Below, in pieces: positions 8,896-21,462 of a DNA stretch of 64,000 nucleotides (positions within the stretch are counted from its first letter, which is position 1; the number at the start of each line of letters is the position of its first letter). Location: NCBI GenBank assembly GCA_034509735.1, contig JACGWO010000006.1, positions 15,564,645-15,628,644 on the forward strand, given 5' to 3'. The notes beneath the pieces were generated by a model. That model was not told the origin of the DNA. It saw nothing but the letters and a program-made list of their open reading frames with translations, and ran no database searches. A program made the position numbers and the translations under genes. Source of the stretch: Sesamum alatum. Taxonomy: Eukaryota > Streptophyta > Magnoliopsida > Lamiales > Pedaliaceae.

Positions 8896-10234
8896 CATCT
8901 GAGCCAGTGGTTCCCACTGATATTGTTCCAGTCCTCCGTAGGTCGGCCAGAGTATCCCATGCACCTGATAGGTATGGATTTCTGGGCCTGACCAGTCAGT
9001 TGGATAATGATCCAAAGACGTACGGAGAAGCGATGTCGGACATCGATTCGGACAAGTGGCTTGAGGCCATGAAATCCGAGATGGACTCGATGGGTACAAA
9101 CAAGGTTTGGACCCTAGCAGATCCACCAAAAGGGGTTAAACCCGAAGCTGGAACATACGTTTTGATGAAGTCATACGGGGATATGATTTCATCAAGAACG
9201 AGTCCGATCCTTGTGTATACAAGAAGATCAGTGGGAGCTCAGTTGCGTTTCTGGTGCTTTATGTGGATGACATCTTGCTCATTGGGAATGATGCTAAGAT
9301 GTTGGGTACCACTAAAGCTTGGTTGTCAACGCAATTCTCCATGAAGGATATGGGCGAGGTATCCTACATCCTTGGCATCAAGATCTACAGGGATAGATCT
9401 AAAAGGATGTTAGGAATGGCCCAGTCCTCGTACATTGAGAAAGTCTTGAAGAGATTCAAGATGGAGAACTCAAAACGAGGATTCCTTCCTATGAGGCATG
9501 GAATTAAGTTATCCAAGAAGCAGTCTCCTAAGACTGATGAGGAGCTTAAAAGGATGTTGGACATCCCCTATGCTTTAGCCGTAGGCAGCATACAGTATGT
9601 TGTTCAATGCACTATACCTGATGTGGCTTTCGCTTTGAGCGTAACAAGTCGATATCAGTCGTGTGCCGGGAAGGCACACTGGAGTGCAGTCAAGACTATC
9701 CTGAAGTACCTGAAAAAGGGCTAAGGACATGTTTTTGATCTACGGTGGTGGAGAGTTGATACTGGAAGGCTAATAGCGACACCAGCTTCCAGTCGGATGA
9801 CGATGATGCCAAGTCTCAGTCTGGTTATGTGTTCAGACTTAATGGTGGCGTGGTTACTTGGAAGGGTTCCAAGTAGGCTACCACGGCGGACTCCACCATA
9901 GAGTTTTGAATACATAGCGGCTTTGGAAGCTGCTGAGGAGTGGTTTGGTTGATGAGCTACATCCAAAGGTTGGATGTAGTACCTAGCATTGCTAAGCCTG
10001 TAATTATCTTTTATGATAACAACGGGACGATAGCGCTAGCAAAGGAACCGAGATCTCATCACGATCCAAGCATATTCTTAGACGCTACCATCTCTTAGAG
10101 AGATGGATAGCAGGAGTGACGTTCGGTTGGACCGAGTCAGCTCCGCAGAAAACATAGCAGATCCACTTGCTAAGCCCATGTCGCAAGTTGCCCATACTCA
10201 CCATCTGAATAAGAGGTTCGAGGTCAATGGGTGA
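8896..10234 (+). pseudogene. A1 reverse transcriptase and RNase H remnants
   Basis: The segment begins with the integrase-RT linker (RRSARVSHAPDRYGFL) and reaches KGVKP. There, 341 bp present in A2 (30789-31129) are missing between two CCCG copies, a microhomology deletion. It removes the front of RT and shifts the frame. The YVDD active-site motif survives in the frame at 9254-9724, which reads on to RNase H (SVTSRYQSCAG). Beyond 9724 the RNase H frame is broken several times. This RT cannot be functional. Confidence 0.85.
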
Positions 10235-10247
10235 TTGGCTTTAGGTC

Positions 10248-10257
10248 AAGTGGGAGA
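10248..10257 (+). other. A1 polypurine tract
   Basis: AAGTGGGAGA, one base before the 3' LTR, primes plus-strand DNA synthesis. The same tract is at 32171-32180 (A2) and 45439-45448 (B2), and on the reverse strand at 13146-13156 (C). Confidence 0.9.
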
Positions 10258-10258
10258 T

Positions 10259-12486
10259 TGTTGGAATAGGTGACCAGAAAGCCAATAGGTTTGGCAATTT
10301 GTAACCTATCCGACAACTTGATGTGAATGTAATATTATTATGTGATGAATAAGATGAGTATTCATCACCAATGGTACCTTCTTTGTTGCGCTCATCTTAC
10401 ATTTGTTAAACCGGTGTTTAACTTATATCGCAACAAAGCCCACAGACCATGGATAACAACTCGTGCAGTTGCGCTACGCATTGGATGGTGGTCATGAAAC
10501 CAACTGATTAAGAGTTGGGTCTGAAACGTTCCAAGTCGAGGACCTCGAGATAAGGCATCGAGAGTCCTATTGAGACTTGCGTCAAGAGTCGTGTTCATTG
10601 GATGAGTGCCCTGTTTCATCGGCGACAGGCGTGGGATGCCTACACGATCTTGATGGGTTGGTCGACTGGGGTCGAGCCGACTAGACTGACTCGTAGGGAT
10701 CATCATATGGAAGCCTTGGAGGCTTGGTCGGTATGATTGGTTTCCCCGGTTCCGATAGTACGGGAGTAATCCTCAGACTTGAGGAATCATGGCAGTCACG
10801 TGCACAGGACGGCTGTATCTTGGATCTGGCGAGAGGTGATCATTCTGTAAGATGATCATTATAAGCCTTGTCCAGTGCAGTCAGAATGTGTAGCGAGGAC
10901 GGTGGATTCCAAGAAGAGGATCCGTCCCCTGTCAGTATATGACAGAGGTATCTCCTATGCACTCGAAGACACGTACATGCTGTTTGAAGCTGTGGCCACA
11001 GTGGTTGGTCGAACAGGGAATGGTTTCCTGTGTCTATGCAATGAAGCATACGTAGTCTCGAGTATTAAGCATAGATGCCTAGTCAAGGATGGGAACCGAC
11101 GCCCAATTCCATACCCTAGGCTAAGGCCGGGAGACGGTAGACGGAAGGATCGTACCCGTACGGAATCGGCGCCTAAATGTTCACGCCAATTCACCTAGTC
11201 TCTAATGCCATGGACCGTTGCTAGACGGCCACCCATGGTAACGGGCCCTTGTGGGACACGGGCCCAAGTCTAGCTGAGGGTGAACCTAAAGGGTCACACA
11301 CAAATCACCGAGGAGGTTGAGAGATCGACTTGGAGTCAATCTCGAAGGATAAAATAAGTAATTGGATTACTTAAGGGAAAGTCCATTGGATGGACGGGCC
11401 GATATTGTATCGGGCTTTCATTTAATCGGTAAATTGGATTTTCGATTAAATATGAAAAGTTGAGATGTTGAGACGTTGGATCTTTTAATTGGATTAAAAG
11501 ATCAATGGAAATAATCTAAGTGGACATTAAATTGGATTTAATATTGGGTTCGTCGTAATTGGATTACGATAAAACCCGGTCCGTTAAATTATACCCGAGA
11601 GGAGAAATAATTCCTAATTTGGAATAGGAAGAAGTTGGACTTCTTCCCTTAATTAAATATAGCCGACATGCTCCCTTGGAGGAAGCAAAATCAGCCATGT
11701 TGCATGCTAGGTGGTATGTTGACTTGTCTCTTTTGGAAAGAGAGAAATCAACTCCAATCAAGCTCTTCCCTTTTGGTATGATCTGATCATACCATAAATT
11801 TTGGTAGGCTTGATTGAAGAATTGATGGTGATTGATTGGAATGAATCTAGACATCCTTGGATGAACCTAGACACATTCCAATAATCACATTAATTATGTA
11901 TATATATTAGAATATACAACACCTAGCATAAGTGATTCATTATTCATCTTTTTCTAGGAAAAAGAGAAGACAAAAATCCTCTCCTCTCTCTCAAAATTTC
12001 GTGCTCCCTCCCTCTCTTACACTTGTGTTCTTCACTTGATTTTGAATCAAGAAGAAGAACAAAGTAAGTTTAAGAGAACACTAATTCATAGTGTTCTTCT
12101 CTTAAACCGATTCCTTCCTAAACCCGTTCTTTTCTAACAAGAAGAACGTGTGTTTCTTCCGGTGTGGTGTGGATCACCTTTGGAGAATCCATACGTTTGG
12201 ATTTCGTGAGCATTCCGGAGAAGGAACAACGCTAGTAGCCGGGAGCATACGCTAAACAATCAAAGGTAACGGTTTATTATGCTTTGATTGATTTCAATTG
12301 TATATCTATGCCCTATGTGTTTAAATATATGTTTTAATATTTACACATCCTACATCGAACGCCCGGTTGAGCACCCAAGGTTACACCCCTTGGGATTCGC
12401 GTATTTTATATTTGATTTAAATTTACGCACTTATCTCGCCTTTCTCGCTTCCGCTCGCGCTCCCGGGCGGATCCGCTTGTCCTTCA
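10259..12486 (+). repeat. A1 3' LTR
   Basis: It pairs with 2620-4849 with about 35 differences by eye, including one-base indels. It starts TGTTGGAATAGG and ends GTCCTTCA. It is followed by the second TSD copy, CAAAT (12487-12491), and then by the rest of the C LTR. Confidence 0.92.
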
Positions 12487-12491
12487 CAAAT

Positions 12492-13145
12492 TATCTCTTG
12501 GAATCCACCCTCCTCACTACATACTCCGACTGCACTGGACAAGGCTTATAATGAACATATTGAAGACACGGTCACCTCTCGCCAGATCCAAGATACAACC
12601 TTCATATGCATGCGACTGCCATGATTTCTCAAGTCCAAGGACTAATCCCGTACTATCGGAACCGGGAATTCCAGTCGTACCGATCAAGCCTCCAAGGCTT
12701 CCATATGACGATTCCCGCGAGTCAGTTCAGTCAGTCGACTATCTTGCCAACTAACCCACTAAAATTGCATAGACGACCTATTTCTAGCACCGATGAAAGT
12801 TGGCACTCACCCAGTGAATGCAGTACTTAGTGCAAGTCTCTATAGGGCACTCGAGGCATAGTCTCGAGGTCCACGACTTGGAACATTTCAGACCGACCTT
12901 CAAGGAGTTTGTTTCATAGCCACCAACCTATACGCAGCTCAACTCAATGGGTTTAACCAATCAGTCTGTGGGCATTTGTTATGACATTGAAATACCATTC
13001 AATGTAAGCAGTAAGCACAACAAACACATTTTGCCAGTGATGAATACTTACTTTATCTATCAGTATAATATTACTTTGAATAAAGATCAACGAATAGTTC
13101 CCAGAACAGCCAATCTAATTGACTTTCTGATCACCTATTCTAACA
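12492..13145 (-). repeat. C 3' LTR, part 2 (U3 end)
   Basis: It resumes the C LTR after A1 and ends ...CACCTATTCTAACA, the reverse complement of the family's TGTTAGAATAGGTG start. Its counterpart in the 5' LTR is 53936-54245 plus 57245-57587. Confidence 0.85.
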
Positions 13146-13279
13146 ATCTCCCATTTGACCACAAAGCCAATTACCCATGTTGCTCAGAGCCTTCTGAGCA
13201 TGAGCAATCTATGATACCGGCTCGGTCGCGTGGGTTTACTATCTTTCTCTGCCGAAGTCACACGGTCCAACTGTGTCAC
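13146..13279 (-). pseudogene. C polypurine tract and end of RNase H
   Basis: On the minus strand, pol ends with a segment matching the B2 RNase H C-terminus (GDVRMDRVNSAN region), followed by a polypurine tract at 13146-13156 beside the LTR. The reading frame is broken. The last five bases, GTCAC (13275-13279), are repeated at 47449-47453, where the C internal region continues after B2. Confidence 0.8.
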
Positions 13280-14101
13280 TATTAGAATAGGTGACCATGT
13301 AGCCAATCTTGGTAGGCGAATTGTAACCTATGTCTGAACAATTTCAAGGTTTTAATAAATTGTTAATGAATAAGAAGTGATATTCATATGGCATTTACTT
13401 TGTTTGTGTTCACTTCATTTGCTTTATAACTGTTCACTACGCAAACAAAGCCCACAGACTGGAAACTCATTTCGGGGACTGGGACTATGCTTGTAGGTAG
13501 GTCCATGAAATCAGTCCTGCCGAATCAGTCTGGAAATCTCCAAGTCAAGGAATCTCGAAAGTGGGTACCGAAATTCCCTTTGAGACTTGCACTAAGCATC
13601 TACTGTTGTATTTCATCGACGGGTGATGAAGGTCGTCTAAGCAGTGTTAGTGGGTTGGCCTGCTAGGAAGCGGCTGACTGAGGTGACTCGCGGGAACTGT
13701 CTTACGGAGGACCTTGAGTAGGGTCGGCTAGGTATGACGCGTGTTCCCGGTTCCAAAGGTACAGGTCAAGTCCTTTGACTTGAGGAACTGCTGAGTTTAC
13801 CTGTACATCAGGACTGTATCTTAGGTATGGTGAGAGATTGCCAAGATGCACTTGAGTAGTCATAAGCCATATCTAGTGCAGCTCCGGTGTACAAAGTGAC
13901 AGTAGTTTCCAAAAAAGGATCTGTCTCCTGTCAAATGGTATTGACAGTTGTATCTCACAAATGCTCTGTGTCTTGTCCCTAAAAATCTGTAGCCACAGTA
14001 ACTGAACAGAAGGGAAGGTTTCCCTTGCGGCGTTTAGTAAAGGACAGACCGACACTTAGGTCCAAAATGGGTACCTGCATTATCCGTGCCCTAGACCCTA
14101 A
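13280..14101 (+). repeat. B2 5' LTR, first part
   Basis: It aligns with 45450-46269 of the B2 3' LTR, starting TATTAGAATAGGTGACC. It breaks off exactly at a TAA (14099-14101), after which unrelated sequence with a Harbinger-like end starts. Confidence 0.85.
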
Positions 14102-14130
14102 GGGCGTCTTTACTTGCCCTGAAAAGCCAT
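14099..14130 (+). other. Probable PIF/Harbinger left end with TAA target site
   Basis: The B LTR stops at TAA and the new sequence starts GGGCGTCTTTACTTGCCC. A 3-bp TAA/TTA target and a GGG-starting terminal repeat are typical of PIF/Harbinger. I could not find a matching inverted end before the C2 insertion at 23119, so the right end is lost or too diverged. Confidence 0.45.
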
Positions 14131-15366
14131 GATTAACTCCCTAATCCTACGTTTTTTCTTGTTAATTCATTTTTGCATGGCCCGAAAATAATCCTGGAAG
14201 CCCGTGACTTTCTAGGTTTGTAGCATGATTGGAATCGCCCCCCCCCCCCAAAATTAACTAATCCGAATTGTCCATGTGTTTGGACAATTTTTAGAATTCT
14301 GATTTTGACCTCAACTTTAATAAATATATACCTATAATGCCCACATATTTCACATTAATTACAAAGCAACCCCCTATTGATTGGACAAGTTATGCAACAA
14401 AGTTTTTGACCAAAAAATCTCCCTTCCTCCTCCATTATTGAAGTTCATCCTTGGTTTGCTCCTTCAAAATCTTGGTCGCACCCTATTCTCATACATCTTA
14501 CTCTCAAAAATTGGTGAAAGCGGTTTCGTGCCTCGTCGGTGTTGGAAGGTACATGTTTGTTTTCGGAAAATTTTATCGTGTTCTTTTTAAGTATTGCGAG
14601 GCCATTATCTCGATGTTTATTGCCGTCGTGAAGCCCTTCACTGTTGTCCTCTTTCAATCATTGTTCTTATGCGCTCGCTATGTGCAGCAACAGCTTGGTT
14701 TCCTGGCTCGGGTGTGGGTGTATTAGGAAGAAGGAAGCTAAGCTTGACGCATTGAACAAATCTAGTTAAGGTACGAGTTTGGTCTCCAAAACTGAAAGTG
14801 CAATATTTCTGTTTCTGTTTTCAGAATATGAACTTCTCTCATAATATTTCCATTCGTCCTGAAACTAGCTTGTTCTGAACTTCTCTTGATTTAAATGCGT
14901 TGTTGTAGTTGTTACTCTAATATAAGTGACACTGTTGAAACCGGCCGATTCCTATTTGTCTGAAATGGGATAATTTTGCTGGTTCTTGTTTTTCAGCTTT
15001 CGGTCATTTGAGTTGCTACCTACTTACCCTTAATAGCATCTATTATGGAAATTTATTTTATGCTCTGCCCTATTATGAAATTGATCTACTTACCCTTAAT
15101 TGCATTTGTTGGCTGTTATGACATTTGAAAGTGTATACATATGTTAGTTGTACAAAATATATTATTGGTTCAACTGCATCCATTCCTCCCTGTTTCTTTG
15201 AAATCAACATCCGGCCCCACATATTTTGTCTTCTCCGTATGTTTGTAGGATGAATAGGGCACAAAGGTTAAAGATTTTCTACGTTATACATCTAGTTGTC
15301 GTTGAACTTCTATTCGCCTTGTACTTGTTTTGTTGTGTTTCTCGCCGTCAGGAAAAAAGGCATTGA
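14131..15366. other. Non-coding 5' region of the Harbinger element
   Basis: No convincing gene was found. There is a C12-13 run near 14228, AT-rich sequence, and small open frames (for example 14381-14590) without recognisable motifs. It probably represents the subterminal and promoter region of the transposon. Confidence 0.4.
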
Positions 15367-16685
15367 TTGGGTCCTTTGGTTGCTACACAAAGATACCATT
15401 TGACCCATAGAGTTCCAGATCAGTTGAAGCATCTTAGACAGATAATCGAGTATAGTGATACCAAATGTTTGGATAATGTACGTATGACAAGGAATGCGTT
15501 CGGTCGTCTATGTGAACTGTTAGAAATTTCTGGTGGGTTGAAAGACACTGTTCACGTATCGGTGGTTGAACAAGTTGCAGTGTTTCTCAGTGTGATTTCA
15601 CACCACAAGAAAAATTGCATTGTGAAGCATGACTTCATCCGTAGTGGTCGAACAGTTAGTAAACATTTTCACTCAGTGTTGAACGTTGTTTTGTGTTTGA
15701 GTTCCATTTTGTTGGCACGTCCTCAACCCGTAACGGAGGATCACCCAGAACAACGTTAGCGTTAGTTTAAGGTATTTCACAACGTTAATGTATCATCTAA
15801 ATAATTTCTTTATTTATTTATACGTAGACATTATTGTTGATATTGAAACTTACTAAATTATTCCTTTGCAATCTGAGAAGGGATGTCTAGGCGCATTGGA
15901 CGGGACGCATATTGCAGTACGCGTCCCAGATACTGACAAAGGACGGTACCGTAATTGAAAGGGTCAAGTATCAGTTAATGTTCTCGGTGTCCGCAATATG
16001 GAGGGGAATTTCACTTATGTGTTGAGCGGTTGGGAGGGTGGCGCGCAGATGGACGTGTCCTGCGAGATGCTCTACATCGGACGACCGGACTCCAGATTCC
16101 TATGGGTATATTCTTTTTACATACTAGCCCTTTACAATACATCTTGTTATAGTGTACATAAGATTCATTTCCATAATTTAAATTCTATGCGGATAGCTTT
16201 GTAACGTTGTGTAATTTCCTTCTTCGCATAGGAACTTACTACCTCTGCGACAATGGATACAGCAACGCAGATGGGTTCCTAACGCCGTATAGGGGAATCA
16301 GATATCACCTAAAAGAGTGGGATAGGGGGGCAGGAGGACCACAAAATGCACATGAATTGTTTAACCTCCGTCATGAAACTGCTAGGAATATCATCGAGCG
16401 TACGTTTGGGTTGTTAAAGGCACGGTGGGGTATACTACGTAGCCATTCTTACTATCCAATCAGGGTGTAGAACAGTATTATTGTTGCGTATTTTTTACTA
16501 CATAACTTTTTACGAATGGAGATGCCTGATGACCCACTGGAACCCGAGCTAGTGAATGATAGTGACTTGAGTATGGATCAAAATTTTGAAAGTGGTCCTA
16601 CAATGGAAGCGTCACCCGCTTGGAACGCTTGGTAAGATGGGTTTGGCTGAAAAACATGTGGAATGAGTGGTTGACCCGCCATTGA
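15367..16685 (+). pseudogene. PIF/Harbinger (HARBI1-like) DDE transposase, decayed
   Basis: Three exon-like blocks can be read. Block 1 (15367-15770) has the N-terminal part with TKCLDNVRMTRNAFGRLC and the HHKKNCIVKHDFIRSG segment. Block 2 (~15886-16106) starts at the first catalytic Asp (GALDGTHI) and includes YVLSGWEG. Block 3 (16231-16685) has the second Asp (YYLCDNGYSNADGF) and the Glu (ARNIIERTFGLLKARWGILR) and ends near MWNEWLTRH. Intron borders fit GT-AG (donor near 16107, acceptor ending 16230). Lesions include a TGA inside KGRYRN*KG, a frameshift after SGWEGG, and a TAG after YYPIRV. The family cuts and pastes DNA with the help of a Myb-like partner. All three acidic residues are kept, but the gene is dead. 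Confidence 0.88.
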
Positions 16686-16971
16686 ACGAATTATTATAAT
16701 TGAAGCAGGACGTCCACAAAATGACCATATAATTGATGAAACAATGCATGGGAAATGCGGTTCTGTGTATTTCTTTCGGATGCTGTAGTTGATGTGTTAT
16801 TTTTCAATGTATTATTGGATGTTTTGTTCGACTATATTTGATGGTTGGTTAAATCATTGTTTTCTTGATTTCGTATGAAGTTATGACAACTTTTATCCGT
16901 ATGAATAATCTTATGTTTTTTTTATGGGGTTCGAATTTTAAACAGTCTACATACGTTTTTTTTATAAACTG

Positions 16972-18060
16972 ATGACGCTTGTCGACGAGGAAGGAAGCAA
17001 CAAACCTCGTGGTTGCCGAGCAAAGGCTGAGAAGGCAAGTACTCGTCGTTCATGGTCACAACGCGAAGAGCAGGTACTTATAAATGCCTTGCGTTCCATT
17101 GTTACGACTGGTTGGAAACGTGAGAATGGGTTCAGGGCCTGATACTTGAACCAACTTGAGGCTCTCATGATGAAGCAATTCCCTAATACGGATATACGGG
17201 CCGAACCACACATTAACTCAAAGATACACGTCTGAAAAAAAAACTATGGCACGCTGACGGCTATGATGTCAAAGAGTAGGTTCGGTTGGGATGATAGTTG
17301 TAGCATGATTACAGTGGATTTGCAAGATGTATGGGATGAGTTTTGCAAGGTAATTAGTAATATTTTAACATGTTTTTTGTACAAGTGCATATTAAATTAC
17401 GATTTATGCAATACATGCTCTCATCTATTACACCGAACAGGTGGATCCAAGTGCACGTACAATGCGTTACAAATCTTGGCCATATTTCCCTGCATGGCAT
17501 GAGATCTTCGGTAGGGACCGTGCTGTAGGAGACGTTATAGTGGTGGGGCAATACACAAATGACCCCCCGCCTGTGGTCAATTTAGCGGACGATGGGGTTG
17601 AGGACGACACGCAGGACTGTTATGTCCCGACAGCTGAGTGGTGCCCAAATACAGGGTATGCCGGAAATGACAATGTGACTGCCGGGGAAACCCAAGGAAA
17701 TGTAGAGGTAAACGTCTCCTCTACCGCTAGTAAAAAAAAATTGGGAGTTCCAGAAAGAAAAGAAAGGCAAAGATGATCGTCCAAGACGATGGCTTGACAA
17801 ATGCTGTTAACACATTCTGTGATTCTGCAAATGAAAGGCTAGGCGAATTAAGTAAAAAGCTTTTTGCTGATTTCGATGAAATTGAGAAACGTTCGTCAGT
17901 GTACGAGGCAGTTGGAAAAGTGGCCGGAATAGACTTGAACGATCAAATACTTTTATCTGATTGCCTTGTAGAAAACCCGAAGAAGATGGATCTATTTTTC
18001 AGCCTACCCGGAGACGCAAGAGCTCGCACGATTCACCTTATGCTTGACGGTAAGATGTAA
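16972..18060 (+). pseudogene. Myb/SANT-like (Myb_DNA-bind_3) Harbinger partner protein, decayed
   Basis: Exon 1 (16972-17349) starts MTLVDEEGSNKPRG. It carries the trihelix-like domain with RRSWSQREEQVLINAL and FGWDDSCSMITVDLQDVWDEF. A GT-AG intron (17350-17440) separates exon 2, with the tail of the domain (YKSWPYFPAWHEIFG), an acidic linker, and a helical C-terminal region with a weak match to this family's usual end. Two TGA stops lie in exon 1, and a slip in a nine-A run near 17735 shifts the frame before the last part (17773-18060). In PIF/Harbinger elements this second protein brings the transposase to the DNA ends. The same-strand position 3' of the transposase fits that role. Confidence 0.83.
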
Positions 18061-19408
18061 CCCGTGTCACTCGTTGAAGACGTCGACGTGTGGGTCTATT
18101 TGACGGATTAGTATGTTAACTTTTACGTACTCTTAACTTACGTTTTATGAAGACATTAACTCATGTGGAACCTTATTATGCGATCCCACCGATTGCTATT
18201 ATATTTCAATACATTTTATGATCCTTAGACTCGTATGGATGCTATGGTCGGCAATATTATCTTCTCGGCAAGTACTTTTTCTACGACAAACCTATGTTTG
18301 TGTTAATACACAAACAATTTTGTTGCTTTTTTGTTGGTAATTACGCTTTTCTAAATAGCACAAAAAAAACCAATTATTTAAATAATAATTCTAATTATAT
18401 TTCAATACACATGAGTCATGAAGTTCAAAAATATATATTTTGTGCATGAAATAAAAATTTACATAATTTGTTGAAGGCAAGTGCTAATTATACTTATTTA
18501 ATTTTAATTCTTATGTTTGTATACCATTATAACTAGTATGTTTGTATATACTTATAAAAGTGGCAGTAATAAATACGTATTTTTTAGAAATGTAGTTTTT
18601 TTAAGAAAATGAAACGTAATAATATATATATATATATAACCAAAAAATTGGTAATCAACCACGCAATTTTATAATTGAATTTACTAGAAATGAATTTTTT
18701 TTTTTGGAAATAGAATCGTAATAATATATATATATATAGATATATATATATATATATTTTAACAAACCCATTGGTTTTTTTCTCCATGCATAATTATAAT
18801 TGACCAAAAAAATTCTTAAATGTACAAGTATTTTGACAGTGTACGTTTATTTTTTTGAAATTGATATTTTCTTGCAGATTATGGATATAGCACTACTGGC
18901 TCGATTATATATCAAAATTTGTAAATCATCGCCCAAAATTTAAGCAAAAATGACAACAAGCCTCCAATTTCATATCATCTTCCAAAAACAGTCAAATTTT
19001 TTGTATGAATGACAGTGAATGTTCATTTAAAATTCTTGGATAATAGTTAACCGATTCCTACGATAAAACGTAGCCACATTTTCATCTAATAACATCAAAG
19101 AACCGGGTTACCAATTCATGAATGCACATTGCATGAAAACATAAGATTTATATATATAGGCATCATAAATGACCAAAACCAAGATCCAAATGAATCTTGG
19201 TTTGGTCCCCATTACAAATACAAGTTAAAAAAAAAAGGTTAACTTCTTCGCTTCTCCTTCCATCTAAATCTTCCACCAAACATTTTCGGTCATTAACTTG
19301 CCAAGCCACCTCCTCCTAAACAAAACCAGCATATTTCATAAGTCGAAATAGCATAGAAAACAAAAGAGGAGGTGTCTAAATGGACTACTACTAGAACTAA
19401 CCACTTGC
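18061..19408. other. AT-rich stretch without a gene
   Basis: Very AT-rich sequence with TA dinucleotide runs at about 18620-18640 and 18722-18758. I see no coding segment. It separates the plus-strand Harbinger genes from the minus-strand Myb-like genes, so their 3' ends face each other. A right transposon end could lie here, but no inverted copy of the 14102 end was seen. Confidence 0.5.
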
Positions 19409-20085
19409 TCAATCGGAAATGGTGCTCTCATCGGTTCCTTCGACATTCTCTCCACCCGACTCCGCCTCGTCACTTGATATGTCAACGGGTTCATTGGGGC
19501 CTTGTTCGGGACGTCCTGCTGAGAAAATGGCTGAAAGCTCCTTCCGATCAGGCTCGCCCGCGAAACGGTAGGCATTCACAAATTCGTTGGCCTAGGGAAA
19601 AAAAGAAGTTAGATGTCAAAAATCTGCATGGTATATAATGGAATAAATATAAGGAATGAAGCCTGTTGGAGGTTTAAACCGAAATATAAAAGCATACCAT
19701 TACGAGCTCATTCCAACGATCCTCGTCGAACAAGACAACATTCCGTTGACGGTCCCAAACGACTCCAGGTGACTCTAGTATACTCTTGAAAGTTGTATAC
19801 TTTAAACGGAGACGCTTAAGCCTTCGTTTGAAGACTATATACTTAAAATTGAAATTAAAGCACGCATTGACGAGGTGGCGTGCATGGTTCAACGAATGCA
19901 TGTTAGGGGTACGTGAGAGTTGTCGGTGGCCTTTGAGAGCTTGATAGTATAACGTCTGAACGAAGGCATTGTCATGCCTCTTCGTCCATCTTGCGTTATA
20001 GAAATAGTGACTCTGGGGAGGGGGTGCCGGAACAGCCGGAGCTGGTGGTGCCGGGACGGGATGGTTAGTTTTGAGGGGCAGCCAT
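19409..20085 (-). pseudogene. Myb/SANT-like gene, nearly intact, minus strand (copy 2)
   Basis: Exon 1 (about 20085-19698) has a proline-rich start, then YNARWTKRHDNAFVQTLYYQAL, KYTTFKSILESPGVVWD and DEDRWNELV, the Myb/SANT-like pattern. A GT-AG intron (19697-19592) follows. Exon 2 (19591-19409) gives NEFVNAYRFAGEPDRKEL, an acidic tail, and TGA at 19411-19409. The only visible problem is at the 5' end: the ATG at 20085 is one frame off from the domain and hits a stop after six codons. A TATATAA box (20198-20191) lies about 110 bp upstream. It may be a recent pseudogene or have another start. Confidence 0.7.
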
Positions 20086-21462
20086 GGGATTCTTTGAGCT
20101 AGGGTTTTGTAAGTGTAGAGTGCAATAGGAATATTGTAGTGCTACCAAGTAAATGAGATGCAATGAGCAAATATATGCATTAGAGGAGCATTATATAGGG
20201 GGAAGAAGAGATTTTAGATGAATGCAAGTAATGGGACACAAGGCTCAATGCAATGCAATGTCAATCCAAATTCCTATCAAGTCTAATCCTACCTACCAAT
20301 AGTAAATAAGGTGGAGGGAGGTTGGATATAGTAATTGTGTATTTACCTACCCCATGCAAAAAATTTCTACCAATTCTCAATGGAAGACATCATAGCAATG
20401 TCTTCTCACCCAAATTATGGCCATCCTCTCACGTTTGCTTTGTTGACTATGAACATCCTCATTTTGTTGCTTTGTTGCTTTTTTGTTTGAATCCTCAATT
20501 TCAATCCTCACTTTGTTTTTGGCGGATGCTAGTTTTTTTTTAAGGTAATTGCTATATTTGTGTGTAATCCTCACTTATAATCCATACGGGAGTTGATATA
20601 TTTGTTTGTATGAGTCCTCACCTTGAATCCTCACTTTGAATCCTCACGTACATGTGTAAAATTTTTGACAAATGCTACTCTATTTTTTTTATATGTATGT
20701 TGCAACACAATAAGTAATCGTTTTCGGTTAATTATATCAACATTAGAAGTAAATAATCGTGTTTAAATAAGGATCTAACCCAAAAATAAGGTTCAAATGT
20801 CTTTGTAATCTACATGTGTTCCAATATTATGTTATATTGGAAGTATAGTTTTTTTTATATAGTATATTGGTACTATCTTTGTATCTAATAATATTCCTAA
20901 TAATATGTAACACAAAAAAATATCAATCGTAAGAGATATTAAGTTGTATTGAAGAGGTAGAATAAGGAAAAATATGTTCATTTATATTACATTGCTCCAA
21001 GAATATTATATATATGTAAAATTTGAAGAAATACAAGTAACAGTATGTGGTCTTTCCATAAATTCGTTGGCCTAGTATAAAGTATATTGAAATGGCTCTT
21101 ACGTATGATTTTTTATAACAACAAACCATCGTCGAAAATTTTAATTTGAAATCCAAGCGAATAAAAAAAATATAATTTGTTCAACTACAGGAAAAAACAG
21201 ATGCAAATGTATGTCCGCTAATAATGCCGATTCATTAATTCAAAACATTGCAAAATTACAAGGTTAAAGAAGCTACGGCCGTGTCACATCCATGGAGATT
21301 TAACATCATTTTAGTCATCGTTTACATTGGAAATTTAATCTATATAAAACGGCCATGGGGTACACCCAAAACGTGACAATTACAAAAGCTACGAGTAACC
21401 AAATTCGATAGGGAATAAATATGCATCAATACATAACTTCATGACAACCTATGTCCATAGTA
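20086..21462. other. Non-coding stretch with degenerate TCCTCAC repeats
   Basis: No gene is seen. At about 20445-20650 the phrase AATCCTCAC recurs roughly six to eight times in degenerate form. The rest is AT-rich with poly-T runs. The start probably includes the promoter of the minus-strand gene at 19409-20085. Confidence 0.5.

Larger units (their letters stand above)
2620..12486 (+). mobile_element. A1: A-family Copia retrotransposon
   Basis: This is a complete element structurally: 5' LTR 2620-4849, primer-binding site 4852-4863, long leader, gag-pol remnants 6664-10234, polypurine tract 10248-10257, 3' LTR 10259-12486, and TSD CAAAT. It lies in the C 3' LTR. The two LTRs differ at roughly 35 places by hand count over 2.23 kb, so it is fairly young. 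Its coding region nevertheless has frameshifts and a 341-bp deletion that removes the front of reverse transcriptase. Confidence 0.92.

Noticed and set aside
6664..10234. Endogenous pararetrovirus or Gypsy element
   Set aside because: The order protease-integrase-RT-RNase H, a CCHC gag of Copia type, the initiator-tRNA-Met primer site and LTRs identify Ty1/Copia. No envelope or movement protein was found.
14381..14726. Overlapping frames upstream of the Harbinger transposase as an extra gene
   Set aside because: No motif, no partner exon, and overlapping frames on both strands; treated as non-coding.
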